Shown here in pieces: positions 1-9,763 of a DNA stretch of 64,000 bases; the first letter of the stretch is position 1, and every line of letters begins with the position of its first letter. The position numbers and the translations under genes are program-made. Where the stretch lies: the NCBI RefSeq assembly GCF_004361815.1, contig NZ_SNWA01000002.1, positions 2,170,001 through 2,234,000 on the forward strand, in the 5' to 3' direction. The notes beneath the pieces were generated by a model, which had not been told where the DNA came from, did no database searches, and worked only from the letters and a program-made list of their open reading frames with translations. This stretch comes from Paraburkholderia sp. BL10I2N1. Lineage in GTDB: Bacteria > Pseudomonadota > Gammaproteobacteria > Burkholderiales > Burkholderiaceae.

Positions 1-902
1 TCGTCTTCGTCGCCGAAATATTCCTTCACGTCCTCCGGCCACTGGTTCGCTTCGGCGAGCAGCATCCGGTTCGGATATTCGGCGTCGATAGTCGCGCGGA
101 TTTTCTTGAGGACGGCGTGCGTCTCCGGCAGGTTCTCGTTGTTCGTGCCTTCACGTTCGACGAGATACGGCACCGCATCGAGCCGCAGCCCGTCGATGCC
201 CATGTCGAGCCAGAAGCGCATGACATGCAATACCTCGCGCAGCACGGCGGGATTATCGAAATTCAGGTCGGGCTGATGCGAGTAGAAGCGGTGCCAGAAG
301 TACGCGCCCGCGACGGGATCGTGGGTCCAGTTCGACGGCTCCGAGTCGATGAAGATGATCCGCGTCTCTATGTATTTCTGGTCGGTGTCGGACCATACGT
401 AGTAGTTGCGATGGTTCGAACCGGGTTTCGCGCGCCGCGCGCGCTGAAACCACGGATGCTGATCCGACGTGTGGTTGATGACCAGTTCCGTGATCACGCG
501 AAGGCCACGCGCATGCGCTTCCTGGATGAAGTGCTTGACGTCGGACAGGCTGCCGTAATCCGGATGCACATTGCGGTAGTCGGCGATGTCGTAGCCGTCG
601 TCGCGGCGCGGCGACGGATAGAACGGCAGCAGCCAGATCGCATCGACACCGAGTTCGGCGATGTAGTCGAGCTTCGCAATCAGCCCCGGAAAATCGCCGA
701 CGCCGTCGTTGTTCGCGTCGAAGAACGATTTGATGTGCACCTGATAGATGATTGCGTCCTTGTACCAGAGCGGATCGTCGTGCAGGGCCGACGGTTTGCC
801 GCGCCGCGCCACGCTTTTGGCCGCTTTCGCGCTGTCGCCGGGCGATGCCGCGGCGCTCGTGTGCGCGTGCGAGGTGCCCTCGGGAGAATCGTCGCGTTTC
901 AT
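1..902 (-). CDS. treS: Trehalose synthase / maltose glucosyltransferase, 5' part only
   Basis: GH13-family enzyme that interconverts maltose and trehalose, feeding the GlgE alpha-glucan pathway in the cytoplasm. Reading the minus strand from 902 gives an open frame to the window edge (about 300 residues). After a polar tail of about 45 residues it shows the family signature [20 protein letters not shown], then [23 protein letters not shown], and [11 protein letters not shown] with the nucleophile Asp, then [12 protein letters not shown] with the acid Glu. Its ATG overlaps the glgE stop by four bases (ATGA), so the two are co-translated. The 3' end, where many proteobacterial TreS carry a maltokinase domain, lies outside the window. 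Confidence 0.93.
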   Translation of the reverse strand, partial: MKRDDSPEGTSHAHTSAAASPGDSAKAAKSVARRGKPSALHDDPLWYKDAIIYQVHIKSFFDANNDGVGDFPGLIAKLDYIAELGVDAIWLLPFYPSPRRDDGYDIADYRNVHPDYGSLSDVKHFIQEAHARGLRVITELVINHTSDQHPWFQRARRAKPGSNHRNYYVWSDTDQKYIETRIIFIDSEPSNWTHDPVAGAYFWHRFYSHQPDLNFDNPAVLREVLHVMRFWLDMGIDGLRLDAVPYLVEREGTNNENLPETHAVLKKIRATIDAEYPNRMLLAEANQWPEDVKEYFGDED

Positions 903-3900
903 ATCGCACCTTCATTCGGAGAGTCGAACCCGATGTCCGTCTCGCTGGCGGGCTCGGGAATAGGGCGTGGCAGCCCGCCGGTGGGGGCGATGCGCCAGAT
1001 CGCAAACGGCCGCACGCCGGGGTCGAGCCGTATGTGCTGCCATCGGCCGTACCATTCGAAGCGCTCGCTGGTCATCTGGTCGACGACTTCGATCGCCGCC
1101 TGATCGTGCAGATGCCAGTGCGCGAACGTCGCCCATGACAGCTCGATATCCGCGCCCTGTTCGTTGAACGGATCGAGGTTGATCGCGACGATGATCACGT
1201 TGTCGCGCACCTCGGTCGCTTTCTCGAAGAACAGGATATGTTCATTGTGCGCGGGCAGGAACGTGACGTTCAAATGAGTGTGCAGGGCAGGGTTCGCGCG
1301 GCGGATGCGGTTGAGCGCCGTAATCTCTCCGACGATGTTGCCTGGCCGATGCCAGTCCCACGCACGCAGCTGGTACTTCTCGGAGTCGAGATATTCCTCG
1401 CTGTTCGGCAGCGCGGCCGCCTCGCACAGTTCAAAGCCGCTGTAGACACCCCACAGGCCAGACAGCGTTGCGGCGAGCGCCGCGCGAATCACGAAGCCCG
1501 CGCGCCCCGACGACTGCAGATGACGCGGATTGATGTCCGGCGTATTGACGAAGAAATTCGGCCGGTACACCTCGCGCGCGTTGCTTTGCGTCAGTTCGGT
1601 CAGGTAGTCGGTGAAATCGCGCTTCGATTCGCGCCACGTGAAATAGGTGTACGACTGCGAGAAGCCGACCTTCGCGAGGCGATACATCATGCGCGGCCGT
1701 GTGAACGCTTCCGACAGGAAGATCGTGTCGGGGTGGCGCGCTCGGACGTCGGCGATCATCCACTCCCAGAACGGCAGCGGCTTCGTGTGCGGATTGTCGA
1801 CGCGGAAGATCTGCACGCCCGCTTCGATCCAGAACAGGATCACTTCGCGCAACGCAAGCCACAGCCCCGGCTTCGCGTCGTGTGCGTAGAAATCCGGGTT
1901 CACGATGTCCTGATACTTCTTCGGCGGATTTTCCGCGTAGCGCAGCGTGCCGTCGGGGCGCCACGCGAACCATGTCGGATGCTCCTTCAGCCACGGGTGG
2001 TCGGGGGAGCATTGAATGGCGAAGTCCAGCGCGATTTCGAGACCGTGTTCATGCGCGGCGGCAAGCATCGTGCTGAAGTCGTCGAGCGTGCCGAGTTCGG
2101 GATGCACCGCGGTGTGACCACCTTCCTTGCCGCCGATCGCGTAGGGGCTGCCCAGGTCGCCGGGCTGGGCGTTCAGCGTGTTGTTGCGGCCCTTGCGGTT
2201 GGTGACGCCGATCGGGTGGATCGGCGGGAAATAGAGCACGTCGAAGCCCATGTCGCGGATGCGCGGCAGTTTGGCGATGACGTCTGCGAAGGTGCCGTGC
2301 CGGTTCGGATCGTCGCTCATCGAGCGCGGGAAGATCTCATACCAGCTCGCAAAGCGCGCCGCGCTCCGCTCGGCTTCGATCCGGTAGACGACCGGATCGC
2401 GCGCGAGAAACGGCCGATGGCGCGCGGCCATGACCGCGCGCGCTGTGGCGGGCGCGAGCAGCAGTTCGACGCGGCCGGCCGCATCGGACCTGGCGAATTC
2501 CTTGACGATATGCTCGAGCGGCTCGGTGAGCGCGCCTCCTGCCGTCTCGACCTCCGCCAGCACCAGCGCGAACAGATGGCTCGCCTCTTCGATTTCGAGT
2601 TCGACGGTTTGCCCGGCTTTCAGCTTCTTCTGCACGTGCTCGACGAGCGATGCGAAGTCGTCGCGCCACGCAATCACCGTGAATTCGTGGCGGCCGAGGC
2701 GTTCGAGTGGAATGCGTGCTGCCCACAGATCGAGGCCGGGAGGCTCTGCCGGGTGCATGGGTGCTTCTTGCCAGGCGGTTTCGTCGGCGGCGCGCCAGAT
2801 CACGGCGGCCGCGATCCTGTCGTGGCCTTCGGCGAAGATCGCCGCTTTCACCTCGACGCGCTCGCCCACCACCCGCTTGACCGGGAAGTGCCCGCCGTCG
2901 CACGACGGGCTCACGCTTTCGATCGCCACGCGCGGCGCGGCGATCGCGTCCATCACCGATTTGTGGGCGCTGTGCTTGCTGGTCGCTTTGTCGATGGGCG
3001 GGGCGAGCACGACAGCGTTTTCCGGCTCCGCGCCGAACAGGCGGCACGCGCCGGGCTTCAGCGTGAACGGCTGCAGCGAGCCGGGGGCACTGCGGGCATC
3101 CGCGTCGAGCGGGACGAAGCGGGTGAAGTTTCCCGGTACGCCGTCGAGGAAACCCGCCGGGTCGACATGCACCGGGACATCGCGATCGGGATTGACGACG
3201 ATCAGCACGGCCTGGCTGGCGTCGCGCAGATCGGCGCGGTTGCTGCGCAGCAGCACGGTAGCCGGCGCGCCGGGGCCGCTCAGCGCGCGCAGTTCGCCGA
3301 CGGTGGCGAGCGGCTGCACGTCGCGCTGGAGCGCGTTCGCGTGTGTGACGTCCTTCGACAGGTCAAAGCGCGCCGACTGCCGTGCAGACGCGTAGTCGGC
3401 TTCGCTGCCGCGCGTGTATGACATCGGCAGCGCGAGGCCGTATTCGAAACCCATCGGCATCAGCCAGCCGGTGCCGACCGCCGCGGAGGCATTCAGGGCG
3501 CGCCGGTACGTCCGCTCGACGGCGCCCGCATCGTGTATGTCGGCGAGGTCGGCCACGAGCCGCGTGCCGTACGGCGCTTCGGGGAACGCGATGGGGCTGG
3601 CGACCCGGGTGAGCGTCGCGTGTTCTTCGGTGAGCCAGGCGGCGCGGAAGTCCCACCAGCGTACCGACGAGAACACGCTGTCGAAGCCCGCGCCTTCGAG
3701 CGCCAGCAGATCGTGGCGGGCAAGGCCGGGCGTGGCGGCCAGAAAACGCACGCCGGGATGATGCGTGCGCACGGCGCTGCCGAGCCGCTGCCACAGGGCG
3801 GTGGGCACGCTATGCGGCGAATCGAAGCGAAAGCCGCCGACGCCAGCCGCCGCGAGTGACACCAGTTTCTGCGTCCACCAGTCGACCAGTTGCGCCCCGG

Positions 3901-4342
3901 GTCCATTGGCCGCGAAATTCGCATACGCGACGTTGTCTTCCCGGTGCCCATGGCGCGGGTCGAGCCGGGCTTCTTCGGGCTCAAACGGGTGAAACCAGTC
4001 CCGATGCTCGCTGAAGAGCTTGCCATCGGCGGCGACGCGATCGGGCACGATGTCGAGCAGCAGCTTGAGACCTTGCTCGCGGGCAGCTTCGGCGAGCTCG
4101 TGAAGCGCTTCGCTTGACGGTTGCTGGGTATCGAAGACCGGATGCAGGCGGTCATGATCCGCGACGATCTGACCGTGACCCGCCCGCCCGGGCCGGAACG
4201 GCGCGCCAATCAGCACATGATCGAAGCCGAGCGACGCCGCATGCCCGAACTGGGCGGCCCAGGCCTCGATCGGCCCGACGAGAAGGGGGGGAAGGAAATA
4301 GATCCGCGGCGCATACGCAAGGGAAGCGTGTGGAGGTTCCAT
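899..4342 (-). CDS. glgE: GlgE alpha-1,4-glucan:maltose-1-phosphate maltosyltransferase with extra N-terminal amylase-like domain
   Basis: Transfers maltose from maltose-1-phosphate to the non-reducing end of alpha-glucans. The protein has 1147 residues, against about 660-700 for stand-alone GlgE. The C-terminal part, from roughly residue 470, is Glg[37 protein letters not shown] with nucleophile Asp849 and FLSEAFTRP with acid Glu878. Their spacing of 29 matches the known GlgE pair. The first 430 residues resemble a GH13 amylase barrel ([20 protein letters not shown]) but have Ala where the acid Glu should be, so this half is probably not catalytic. Long fusions like this occur in Burkholderia relatives. 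The gene is first of a glgE-treS operon; ATG at 4342 lies just after a purine-poor region and the start is not strongly supported by a ribosome site. Confidence 0.95.
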   Translation of the reverse strand: MEPPHASLAYAPRIYFLPPLLVGPIEAWAAQFGHAASLGFDHVLIGAPFRPGRAGHGQIVADHDRLHPVFDTQQPSSEALHELAEAAREQGLKLLLDIVPDRVAADGKLFSEHRDWFHPFEPEEARLDPRHGHREDNVAYANFAANGPGAQLVDWWTQKLVSLAAAGVGGFRFDSPHSVPTALWQRLGSAVRTHHPGVRFLAATPGLARHDLLALEGAGFDSVFSSVRWWDFRAAWLTEEHATLTRVASPIAFPEAPYGTRLVADLADIHDAGAVERTYRRALNASAAVGTGWLMPMGFEYGLALPMSYTRGSEADYASARQSARFDLSKDVTHANALQRDVQPLATVGELRALSGPGAPATVLLRSNRADLRDASQAVLIVVNPDRDVPVHVDPAGFLDGVPGNFTRFVPLDADARSAPGSLQPFTLKPGACRLFGAEPENAVVLAPPIDKATSKHSAHKSVMDAIAAPRVAIESVSPSCDGGHFPVKRVVGERVEVKAAIFAEGHDRIAAAVIWRAADETAWQEAPMHPAEPPGLDLWAARIPLERLGRHEFTVIAWRDDFASLVEHVQKKLKAGQTVELEIEEASHLFALVLAEVETAGGALTEPLEHIVKEFARSDAAGRVELLLAPATARAVMAARHRPFLARDPVVYRIEAERSAARFASWYEIFPRSMSDDPNRHGTFADVIAKLPRIRDMGFDVLYFPPIHPIGVTNRKGRNNTLNAQPGDLGSPYAIGGKEGGHTAVHPELGTLDDFSTMLAAAHEHGLEIALDFAIQCSPDHPWLKEHPTWFAWRPDGTLRYAENPPKKYQDIVNPDFYAHDAKPGLWLALREVILFWIEAGVQIFRVDNPHTKPLPFWEWMIADVRARHPDTIFLSEAFTRPRMMYRLAKVGFSQSYTYFTWRESKRDFTDYLTELTQSNAREVYRPNFFVNTPDINPRHLQSSGRAGFVIRAALAATLSGLWGVYSGFELCEAAALPNSEEYLDSEKYQLRAWDWHRPGNIVGEITALNRIRRANPALHTHLNVTFLPAHNEHILFFEKATEVRDNVIIVAINLDPFNEQGADIELSWATFAHWHLHDQAAIEVVDQMTSERFEWYGRWQHIRLDPGVRPFAIWRIAPTGGLPRPIPEPASETDIGFDSPNEGAI

Positions 4343-4790
4343 CGGTCGTGTTCCAGGTTCGTCCTGCTGCTATGTGGATGCACGTGCTGTGCGATCACAT
4401 CGCTCGTTGGGCTTCCAGGGCCGGATGCCGTGTCTTCGCCTGACCGGGATGCGTCGGGCGAGGGCGCGTACAGGTCAATGTAGTGCAAAGATCGACATGT
4501 CGCCTGAAAGGAATTCGCGAGGCCATGCCGGACGGCGGTGGCGCGGGTCCGGCCTGGGTCCGGCCTGGGTCCGGCCTGGGTCGACAGAAGGGCTCCAGCA
4601 AACGCTGTGCCAACCGGGAGAGACGGCAGAAAGCCGCGCCTGCGAGTGTGGCGGGGGGGCGGAAGGGGCGCCGTGTAAAACCTGCGGTCGATGCGCGGCT
4701 TTTACACGGATGCAGGGAAATGAGCGGGGACGCCGCCGCTCGAACAATCGCGGCGGCCACGATGCCGCGCCTTGACGTCAGGTCAGGTTG
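4343..4790. other. Intergenic stretch with a short tandem repeat and an inverted repeat
   Basis: I see no convincing gene in these 450 bases. They contain about 3.4 copies of the 11-bp unit GGGTCCGGCCT (4545-4582) and a perfect 10-bp inverted repeat, CCGTGTAAAA at 4671-4680 and TTTTACACGG at 4700-4709, with a 19-base centre. The promoter of the leftward glgE-treS operon should lie in the left half. Confidence 0.6.
4545..4582. repeat. 11-bp tandem repeat, 3.4 copies
   Basis: The unit GGGTCCGGCCT occurs at 4545-4555, 4556-4566 and 4567-4577 without mismatch, followed by a partial GGGTC. It is non-coding, upstream of glgE, and likely to vary in copy number between strains. Confidence 0.85.
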
Positions 4791-5453
4791 TCACGAGCCA
4801 AGCAGCCCGGCGGCGATATTGATGCACAGCCCGAGCACCGCGACGTTGAAATAGAACGACAGCACCGACTGCGCGAGCGCCGCGCGCCGTATCGAGCGCG
4901 AGCGCAGCACGACGTCCGAGGTTTGCGAGGCCACGGCGATCGTGAACGAGAAGTACAGGAAGTCCCAGTAATCCGGTTCGAGCTTGTGGTCGGGGAAGCG
5001 GAGCGGCGTCTCCGTCTGCCCGGGACCGTAATAGAGCCGGGCATAGTGCTGTGTGAAGATGGTCGGAATCATGAACCACGCGCCCATCAGCGTCATGCCG
5101 GTCAGCAGATAGTGCAACACACCGAGGCTGCCCTTCACGCTTTTGACCGTCGCGAGTTCCAGCACGATCGCGGCGATGCTCGCGACCGTTGCGACGCAGA
5201 TCACGATCAGCACGACGCCCGCATTCTCGTCTTCGCGCGCGGCGAGATCGCATACGCTGCTGTGATCGGCGACGGCCATGTGGAACCAGATGAGCGCGAG
5301 ATAGGTCCATACGGCAAGGTCCCAGGCGACGAGCACACGGACCGTGGGGCGCATCGTCATGGGTATCAGCAACGCGCCGAGCACACCCACGATCAGTCCG
5401 ATGATCATGCGTGGCCGGTTGCGAAGCACCTGCGGATAAAGGTTCATTTGCAT
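4791..5453 (-). CDS. DUF1345 family inner-membrane protein
   Basis: A 220-residue protein with about five hydrophobic segments (roughly residues 15-33, 40-62, 78-101, 112-133 and 195-218), so an integral inner-membrane protein. It fits DUF1345: the tract [19 protein letters not shown] near residues 160-178 and a run of basic residues after it ([10 protein letters not shown]) are typical. The function of the family is not known. It stands alone, with the dehydrogenase operon on the opposite strand beyond a long spacer. Translation could also begin at Met3 (5447). Confidence 0.85.
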   Translation of the reverse strand: MQMNLYPQVLRNRPRMIIGLIVGVLGALLIPMTMRPTVRVLVAWDLAVWTYLALIWFHMAVADHSSVCDLAAREDENAGVVLIVICVATVASIAAIVLELATVKSVKGSLGVLHYLLTGMTLMGAWFMIPTIFTQHYARLYYGPGQTETPLRFPDHKLEPDYWDFLYFSFTIAVASQTSDVVLRSRSIRRAALAQSVLSFYFNVAVLGLCINIAAGLLGS

Positions 5454-5582
5454 TGATGTAAGAGGTTGTCTGCGAAGGATTCGCGGGTCGGCAGCAGGCG
5501 TTGAACGGGTGGTCGATTCTACCGTTATGTTCGGACGCGATTTGTCGAATGGTCACGCGACAGCTATAGTCTTTCGCGTCGG

Positions 5583-5620
5583 CCTGACACTGGCCTTTCG
5601 ACTGAAAGGCCGGTGTCAGG
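5583..5620. other. 17-bp stem hairpin
   Basis: The arms CCTGACACTGGCCTTTC (5583-5599) and GAAAGGCCGGTGTCAGG (5604-5620) pair over 17 positions with a single T-G wobble and a GACT loop. No T-run follows on either side, so it is not a standard intrinsic terminator. It could be a repeat-family hairpin or a processed RNA structure. Confidence 0.7.
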
Positions 5621-5681
5621 GATGAGCGATAGATCGGGTTGCAGGCGGGGCGCCTCTCGCCCTCCGCGCGTTCGATGTCTG

Positions 5682-5697
5682 TGACATGTACGTGTCA
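5682..5697. promoter_or_regulatory. Candidate operator dyad upstream of the sugar dehydrogenase operon
   Basis: TGACATGTACGTGTCA reads almost the same on both strands (TGACA and TGTCA arms exact, central bases TGTACG nearly so). It lies about 140 bases before the gamma-subunit start codon, where a regulator could act. The binding protein is unknown. Confidence 0.35.
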
Positions 5698-5833
5698 TGG
5701 GACCACAAAACCATAGGCCGCAAAACGCGGCGCGGACCGGGTTTGGGGCAGGCGGCCTGCATGACGGCAGCAGTGGCGGTGACCGGACCGCTGCCGCGTG
5801 CAGGCTGACACATAAACATCATCTGGAGCCCCC

Positions 5834-6406
5834 ATGACAGATGTTCGTCAGAACGACGCACCTGTAGCACCGCTATCGGCGAAGCGCCGCGCCTGGGTCC
5901 TCGGTGCATGTGCAGGTGCTGCTGCGCTCGCCTTCACAATGGCAGGCCGCTTCGGCCAGCCGCTCGGGTTGCTGGGCATTTCTCCCGCGTTTGCCGACGC
6001 CCCTGCTGGCGGCGGCCTCGATGCCTTTGTCGCGCTGTCGCAGCACCTGACAGGTCGCAGCAGCTTCGACCCGGTGCTCGGCCAGCGTGTCTACGGCACC
6101 CTGCTGAAAGGCGACAGCCAGTTTCCGCAGAACGTCGCCGCGCTCAACAGCTGGTTGCAAATTCACGGCGGCGTGCCCTCCGATACCGTCATTCAAGCCT
6201 TGCAGGTCGATCAGCCGCCGCTTGCGAAAGCGGTCGGCGCGATCATGCGGGCGTGGTATCTCGGCCTCGTGGGCGACATGCCTCATGTGCAGGTGGTGGC
6301 GTACGAACGCGCGCTGATGTTCGATCCGGTGAAGGACGTGCTGACGATCCCGTCGTATTGCCGCGACGTGCCGTTCTACTGGACGCAAAAGCCTGGCAAT
6401 GCCTGA
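5834..6406 (+). CDS. Membrane sugar/polyol dehydrogenase gamma (small, export) subunit
   Basis: A 190-residue small subunit of a periplasmic membrane-bound FAD dehydrogenase. After an arginine-containing start (SAKRRAWVLGACAGAAALA, residues 15-33) comes a hydrophobic export segment, then a soluble domain with WLQIHGG and MRAWYLGLVG and a C-terminal SYCRDVPFYW. In the related Burkholderia cepacia FAD glucose dehydrogenase the gamma subunit carries the export signal and is needed to export and fold the alpha subunit, which has no signal of its own. The same arrangement is seen here: alpha follows 152 bases downstream and the cytochrome after that. The RR in the signal is not followed by a textbook Tat motif. 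Confidence 0.88.
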   Translation: MTDVRQNDAPVAPLSAKRRAWVLGACAGAAALAFTMAGRFGQPLGLLGISPAFADAPAGGGLDAFVALSQHLTGRSSFDPVLGQRVYGTLLKGDSQFPQNVAALNSWLQIHGGVPSDTVIQALQVDQPPLAKAVGAIMRAWYLGLVGDMPHVQVVAYERALMFDPVKDVLTIPSYCRDVPFYWTQKPGNA

Positions 6407-6558
6407 GTGGCTCGAGTGACGAGTGAGGTGAGTGGCGTGCATGGACCGGTCACGGCATCGTCGTCCGCGCGCACTCAGACAGCACCCGCAAACCGTTTCC
6501 TCCGGTAATCAACGTTAAACAACGTGACGCACCGATCAGCCAGCAGTAGAGGATAGCA

Positions 6559-8160
6559 ATGGCAAATTCAGTTTCCGCTGACATCGTCGTGGTCGGCTCA
6601 GGCGTGGCGGGCGGTCTCGTCGCGCATCAACTGGCGCTCGCTGGTGCGTCGGTCATCCTGCTGGAGGCGGGGCCGCGCATCCCGCGCTGGCAGATCGTCG
6701 AGAACTTCCGCAACTCCCCCACGAAGTCCGATTTCGCAACGCCCTATCCCTCCAACCCTTACGCGCCGCATCCCGAATACTCCCCCGCGAACAACTATCT
6801 GATCCAGAAAGGCGACTACCCATACAACTCGCAGTACGTGCGGCTCGTCGGTGGCACGACGTGGCACTGGGCCGCGGCGGCATGGCGCCTGTTGCCCTCC
6901 GACTTCAGGCTGAAGAGCCTGTACGGCGTCGGCCGTGACTGGCCGATCCCGTACGAAGCGCTCGAGCCGTGGTACTTCGCAGCCGAGGTGCAACTGGGTG
7001 TGTCCGGTCCTGAGACGTCGATCGATCTGGGCTCGCCGCGCTCGAAGCCCTATCCGATGAGTCAGTTACCGCTGTCGTATATGGACCAGCGTTTCTCCGC
7101 CGTGCTGAACCCGCAGGGCTTCAAGGTCGTGCCCGAGCCGGTCGCGCGCAACAGCCGTCCGTACGATGCGCGCCCGACCTGTTGCGGTAACAACAATTGC
7201 ATGCCGATCTGCCCGATCGCGGCGATGTACAACGGCGTCGTGCATGCGGAAAAGGCCGAGCAGGCCGGCGCGAAACTGATTCCGCAGGCAGTGGTGTACC
7301 GGGTCGAGTCGGACGAGAAGGGGCTTGTTACTGCTGTGCACTACAAGGATCCGAACGGCAAGAGCACGCGCGTGACCGGCAAGCTGTTCGTGCTGGCGGC
7401 AAACGGCATCGAGACGCCGAAACTGATGTTGATGTCCACGTCGGACAAATTTCCCCATGGTGTCGGCAACAGCTCCGACCAGGTCGGCCGCAACCTGATG
7501 GATCATCCGGGCACCGGCGTGACCTTCCTCGCCAATGAGCCGTTGTGGCCAGGGCGCGGGCCGATGGAGATGACGTCGATCGTCAACTTCCGCGACGGCG
7601 CATTCCGCTCGAATTACGCAGCGAAGAAACTGCACCTGTCGAACGGTGTGCCGACGATGTCCGTCACCGCCGACCTGCTGCAGAAAGGTCTGACGGGCGC
7701 TGAACTCGACCGGCAGATTCGCGACCGGGCATCACGCACGTTGAACATCAATAGCTTCCATGAGCATCTTGCGGAGCCGCAAAACCGCATCGTTCCGTCT
7801 GCCGATCACAAGGACGCGCTCGGCATTCCGCAGCCGGAGATCTATTACTCGATCAACGATTACGTGAAGAAGAGTGCGGCGAACACGCACGAACTCTACG
7901 CGCAGATCGCGAACCTGTTCGGTGGCACTGAAGTGTCGTTCGACGATAATTTCGCGCCCAACAATCACATCATGGGTACGACGATCATGGGCAGCGACGC
8001 AGCGGATTCGGTCGTCGACGCGGATTGCCGCACGCACGATCACCCGAATCTGTTCATCGCGAGCAGTGCGGTGATGCCCACTGCGGCGTCGGTGAACTGC
8101 ACGCTGACCATCGCGGCGCTGTCGTTGAGGCTAGCCGACAAGTTGAAGCGCGAAATCTGA
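6559..8160 (+). CDS. FAD-dependent glucose-type dehydrogenase, catalytic alpha subunit (GMC family)
   Basis: Oxidises a sugar or polyol in the periplasm and passes electrons to the cytochrome subunit. The 533 residues begin with a Rossmann FAD site (DIVVVGSGVAGGLVAHQLA, residue 9 on) and continue with GGTTWHWAAAAWR. The motif RPTCCGNNNCMPICP puts cysteines at 208, 209, 214 and 218, as in the [3Fe-4S] cluster of Burkholderia FAD glucose dehydrogenase. The C-terminus has NNHIMGTTIMG with the catalytic His and VNCTLTIAALSLR. It has no signal peptide, consistent with hitchhiking on the gamma subunit. A ribosome site (GAGG) precedes the ATG. Substrate could be glucose, gluconate, sorbitol or another polyol; sequence alone does not decide. 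Confidence 0.93.
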   Translation: MANSVSADIVVVGSGVAGGLVAHQLALAGASVILLEAGPRIPRWQIVENFRNSPTKSDFATPYPSNPYAPHPEYSPANNYLIQKGDYPYNSQYVRLVGGTTWHWAAAAWRLLPSDFRLKSLYGVGRDWPIPYEALEPWYFAAEVQLGVSGPETSIDLGSPRSKPYPMSQLPLSYMDQRFSAVLNPQGFKVVPEPVARNSRPYDARPTCCGNNNCMPICPIAAMYNGVVHAEKAEQAGAKLIPQAVVYRVESDEKGLVTAVHYKDPNGKSTRVTGKLFVLAANGIETPKLMLMSTSDKFPHGVGNSSDQVGRNLMDHPGTGVTFLANEPLWPGRGPMEMTSIVNFRDGAFRSNYAAKKLHLSNGVPTMSVTADLLQKGLTGAELDRQIRDRASRTLNINSFHEHLAEPQNRIVPSADHKDALGIPQPEIYYSINDYVKKSAANTHELYAQIANLFGGTEVSFDDNFAPNNHIMGTTIMGSDAADSVVDADCRTHDHPNLFIASSAVMPTAASVNCTLTIAALSLRLADKLKREI

Positions 8161-8185
8161 CCCAACCCTGACGGAGAGAGCCACC

Positions 8186-9601
8186 ATGACGAATAAAACG
8201 TCTCGCGTGCAGCCGGCCGGGCCGGGTGCACAGATGCAAATTCAGATTCAGCGTCGCGGCCGCCTGCGCATCGCTTCGCTGGCTGCTGTTTTCTCTGTGT
8301 TCGCCTTGTACCTCGCGTGGCATGCATCGAACGATCCGGATGAGCAACGCGAAGCATCGGTCACGGCTGTGTTCGCGCAGGATGCATCGCAGGGCGGCGC
8401 GGCGTTCGCTTCGCCGGGTCTCGTGAAGCGCGGCGAGTATCTCGCGCGCGCAGGCGACTGCATCGCCTGCCACACGTCGGACAGAAGCCGCCCGTTTGCG
8501 GGTGGACTGCCGATCGACACGCCGTTCGGCACGATCTACACGCCGAACATCACGCCCGATCCGGACACGGGTATCGGCCGCTGGACGGATGCCGATTTCC
8601 TGCGCGCGATGCATGAAGGCATCGGCAAGGGCGGCGAACGGCTGTATCCCGCGTTTCCTTATGCTGAATACACCAGGGTCACCGAGGGTGACGTGCTCGC
8701 CATCCGTGCGTATCTGAATACGCTCGTACCGGTTCACTACACGCCCCCACGCAATGACCTGAAGTTTCCGTTTAATCAGCGCTGGCTGATGCTGTTCTGG
8801 AATCTGTTCAACTTCACGGAAGGGCGCTTCGTTCCCGATCCGAAAGCGAGCGCTCAATGGAATCGCGGCGCGTATCTGGTTCAAGGACTCGCGCATTGTG
8901 AGGAATGTCATACGCCGCGCAATTTCACGCAGGGATTGAAGACGAGCGAGCGCTTTGCAGGTGCGACGCAGGCCGGCTGGCATGCCTTCAATATCACGTC
9001 TGACAAAACGAGCGGCATCGGCAACTGGAGCGATGCCGATATGGTCAGCTACCTGTCTGCCGGCGTTGTGCCAGGACGAGCGGGTGCGGCCGGACCGATG
9101 GCGGAAGTCGTCGCGGACAGCACGCAATACCTGAGCACCGAAGACCTTCGTTCGGTTGCTATCTACATGCGATCGGTGCCCGCGATCAGCGGCGGCGAAG
9201 TGCGTCGGCGCGATACGTGGGGGCAGCCCGCCAACGACGTCATCAGTCTGCGCGGCACAAAGATCAGCGGCGTCAACGGAGCACAACTGTTCGTCGCAAA
9301 CTGCGCGACGTGTCATCACTGGACCGGCCAGGGGATTGGTGCGAGTGCGCCGGGTGCGTATCCGTCGTTGATTCATAACAGCACAGTGGGCGCGGTGACA
9401 GCGAATAACCTCGCGATGGTCATTCTGCATGGCGTCAATCGCACGACGAAAACCGCCGATGTGCTGATGCCATCATTCGCCGGTGAACTCACCGATGATC
9501 AGGTGGCAGCGATCACGAATTATGTGACGAAACAGTTCGGCAATCCGCAGTCGAGCGTGACCGTCGATCAGGTTGCGAAGCTGCGTGTAGCGCAACAATG
9601 A
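8186..9601 (+). CDS. Triheme cytochrome c, beta subunit of the dehydrogenase
   Basis: Anchors the dehydrogenase and carries electrons to ubiquinone or a terminal oxidase. The 471-residue protein has an N-terminal hydrophobic segment (about residues 28-46, after basic RRGRLR) and three CxxCH heme c sites: CIACH at Cys92, CEECH at Cys238 and CATCH at Cys373. It is the third gene of the gamma-alpha-beta operon, 25 bases after alpha, with ribosome site GGAGAG before the ATG. Layout and length fit gluconate/glucose dehydrogenase cytochrome subunits. Related alcohol-dehydrogenase cytochromes have the same three-heme plan, but the operon context favours this assignment. Confidence 0.93.
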   Translation: MTNKTSRVQPAGPGAQMQIQIQRRGRLRIASLAAVFSVFALYLAWHASNDPDEQREASVTAVFAQDASQGGAAFASPGLVKRGEYLARAGDCIACHTSDRSRPFAGGLPIDTPFGTIYTPNITPDPDTGIGRWTDADFLRAMHEGIGKGGERLYPAFPYAEYTRVTEGDVLAIRAYLNTLVPVHYTPPRNDLKFPFNQRWLMLFWNLFNFTEGRFVPDPKASAQWNRGAYLVQGLAHCEECHTPRNFTQGLKTSERFAGATQAGWHAFNITSDKTSGIGNWSDADMVSYLSAGVVPGRAGAAGPMAEVVADSTQYLSTEDLRSVAIYMRSVPAISGGEVRRRDTWGQPANDVISLRGTKISGVNGAQLFVANCATCHHWTGQGIGASAPGAYPSLIHNSTVGAVTANNLAMVILHGVNRTTKTADVLMPSFAGELTDDQVAAITNYVTKQFGNPQSSVTVDQVAKLRVAQQ

Positions 9602-9763
9602 CCTTTGATGCCCGAGCGTCGGGTAGAGATTGCCGGATGACCCGGGTCCGGCTCACCGACCCCTTACGAATCCTTTGCCGCAACGATGTTTAGCGGCTTT
9701 GCGCAGATCTGGAACGAGAGGCAACGCGCATACGGGATCTGCTCTTGGCACTATCATTGTGCT

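Larger units (their letters stand above)
5454..5833. other. Divergent control region between DUF1345 gene and dehydrogenase operon
   Basis: These 380 bases carry no gene that I can support. They hold a long perfect hairpin (5583-5620) and a nearly perfect dyad TGACATGTACGTGTCA (5682-5697), and must contain the promoter of the dehydrogenase operon that starts at 5834. Confidence 0.6.

Noticed and set aside
1238..3421. 727-codon open frame on the plus strand across glgE
   Set aside because: It is the complement frame of glgE with no recognisable domain; high GC makes long antisense frames common here.
8054..9430. 458-codon antisense frame over the cytochrome gene
   Set aside because: No domain, and the plus strand has three heme sites in the right frame.
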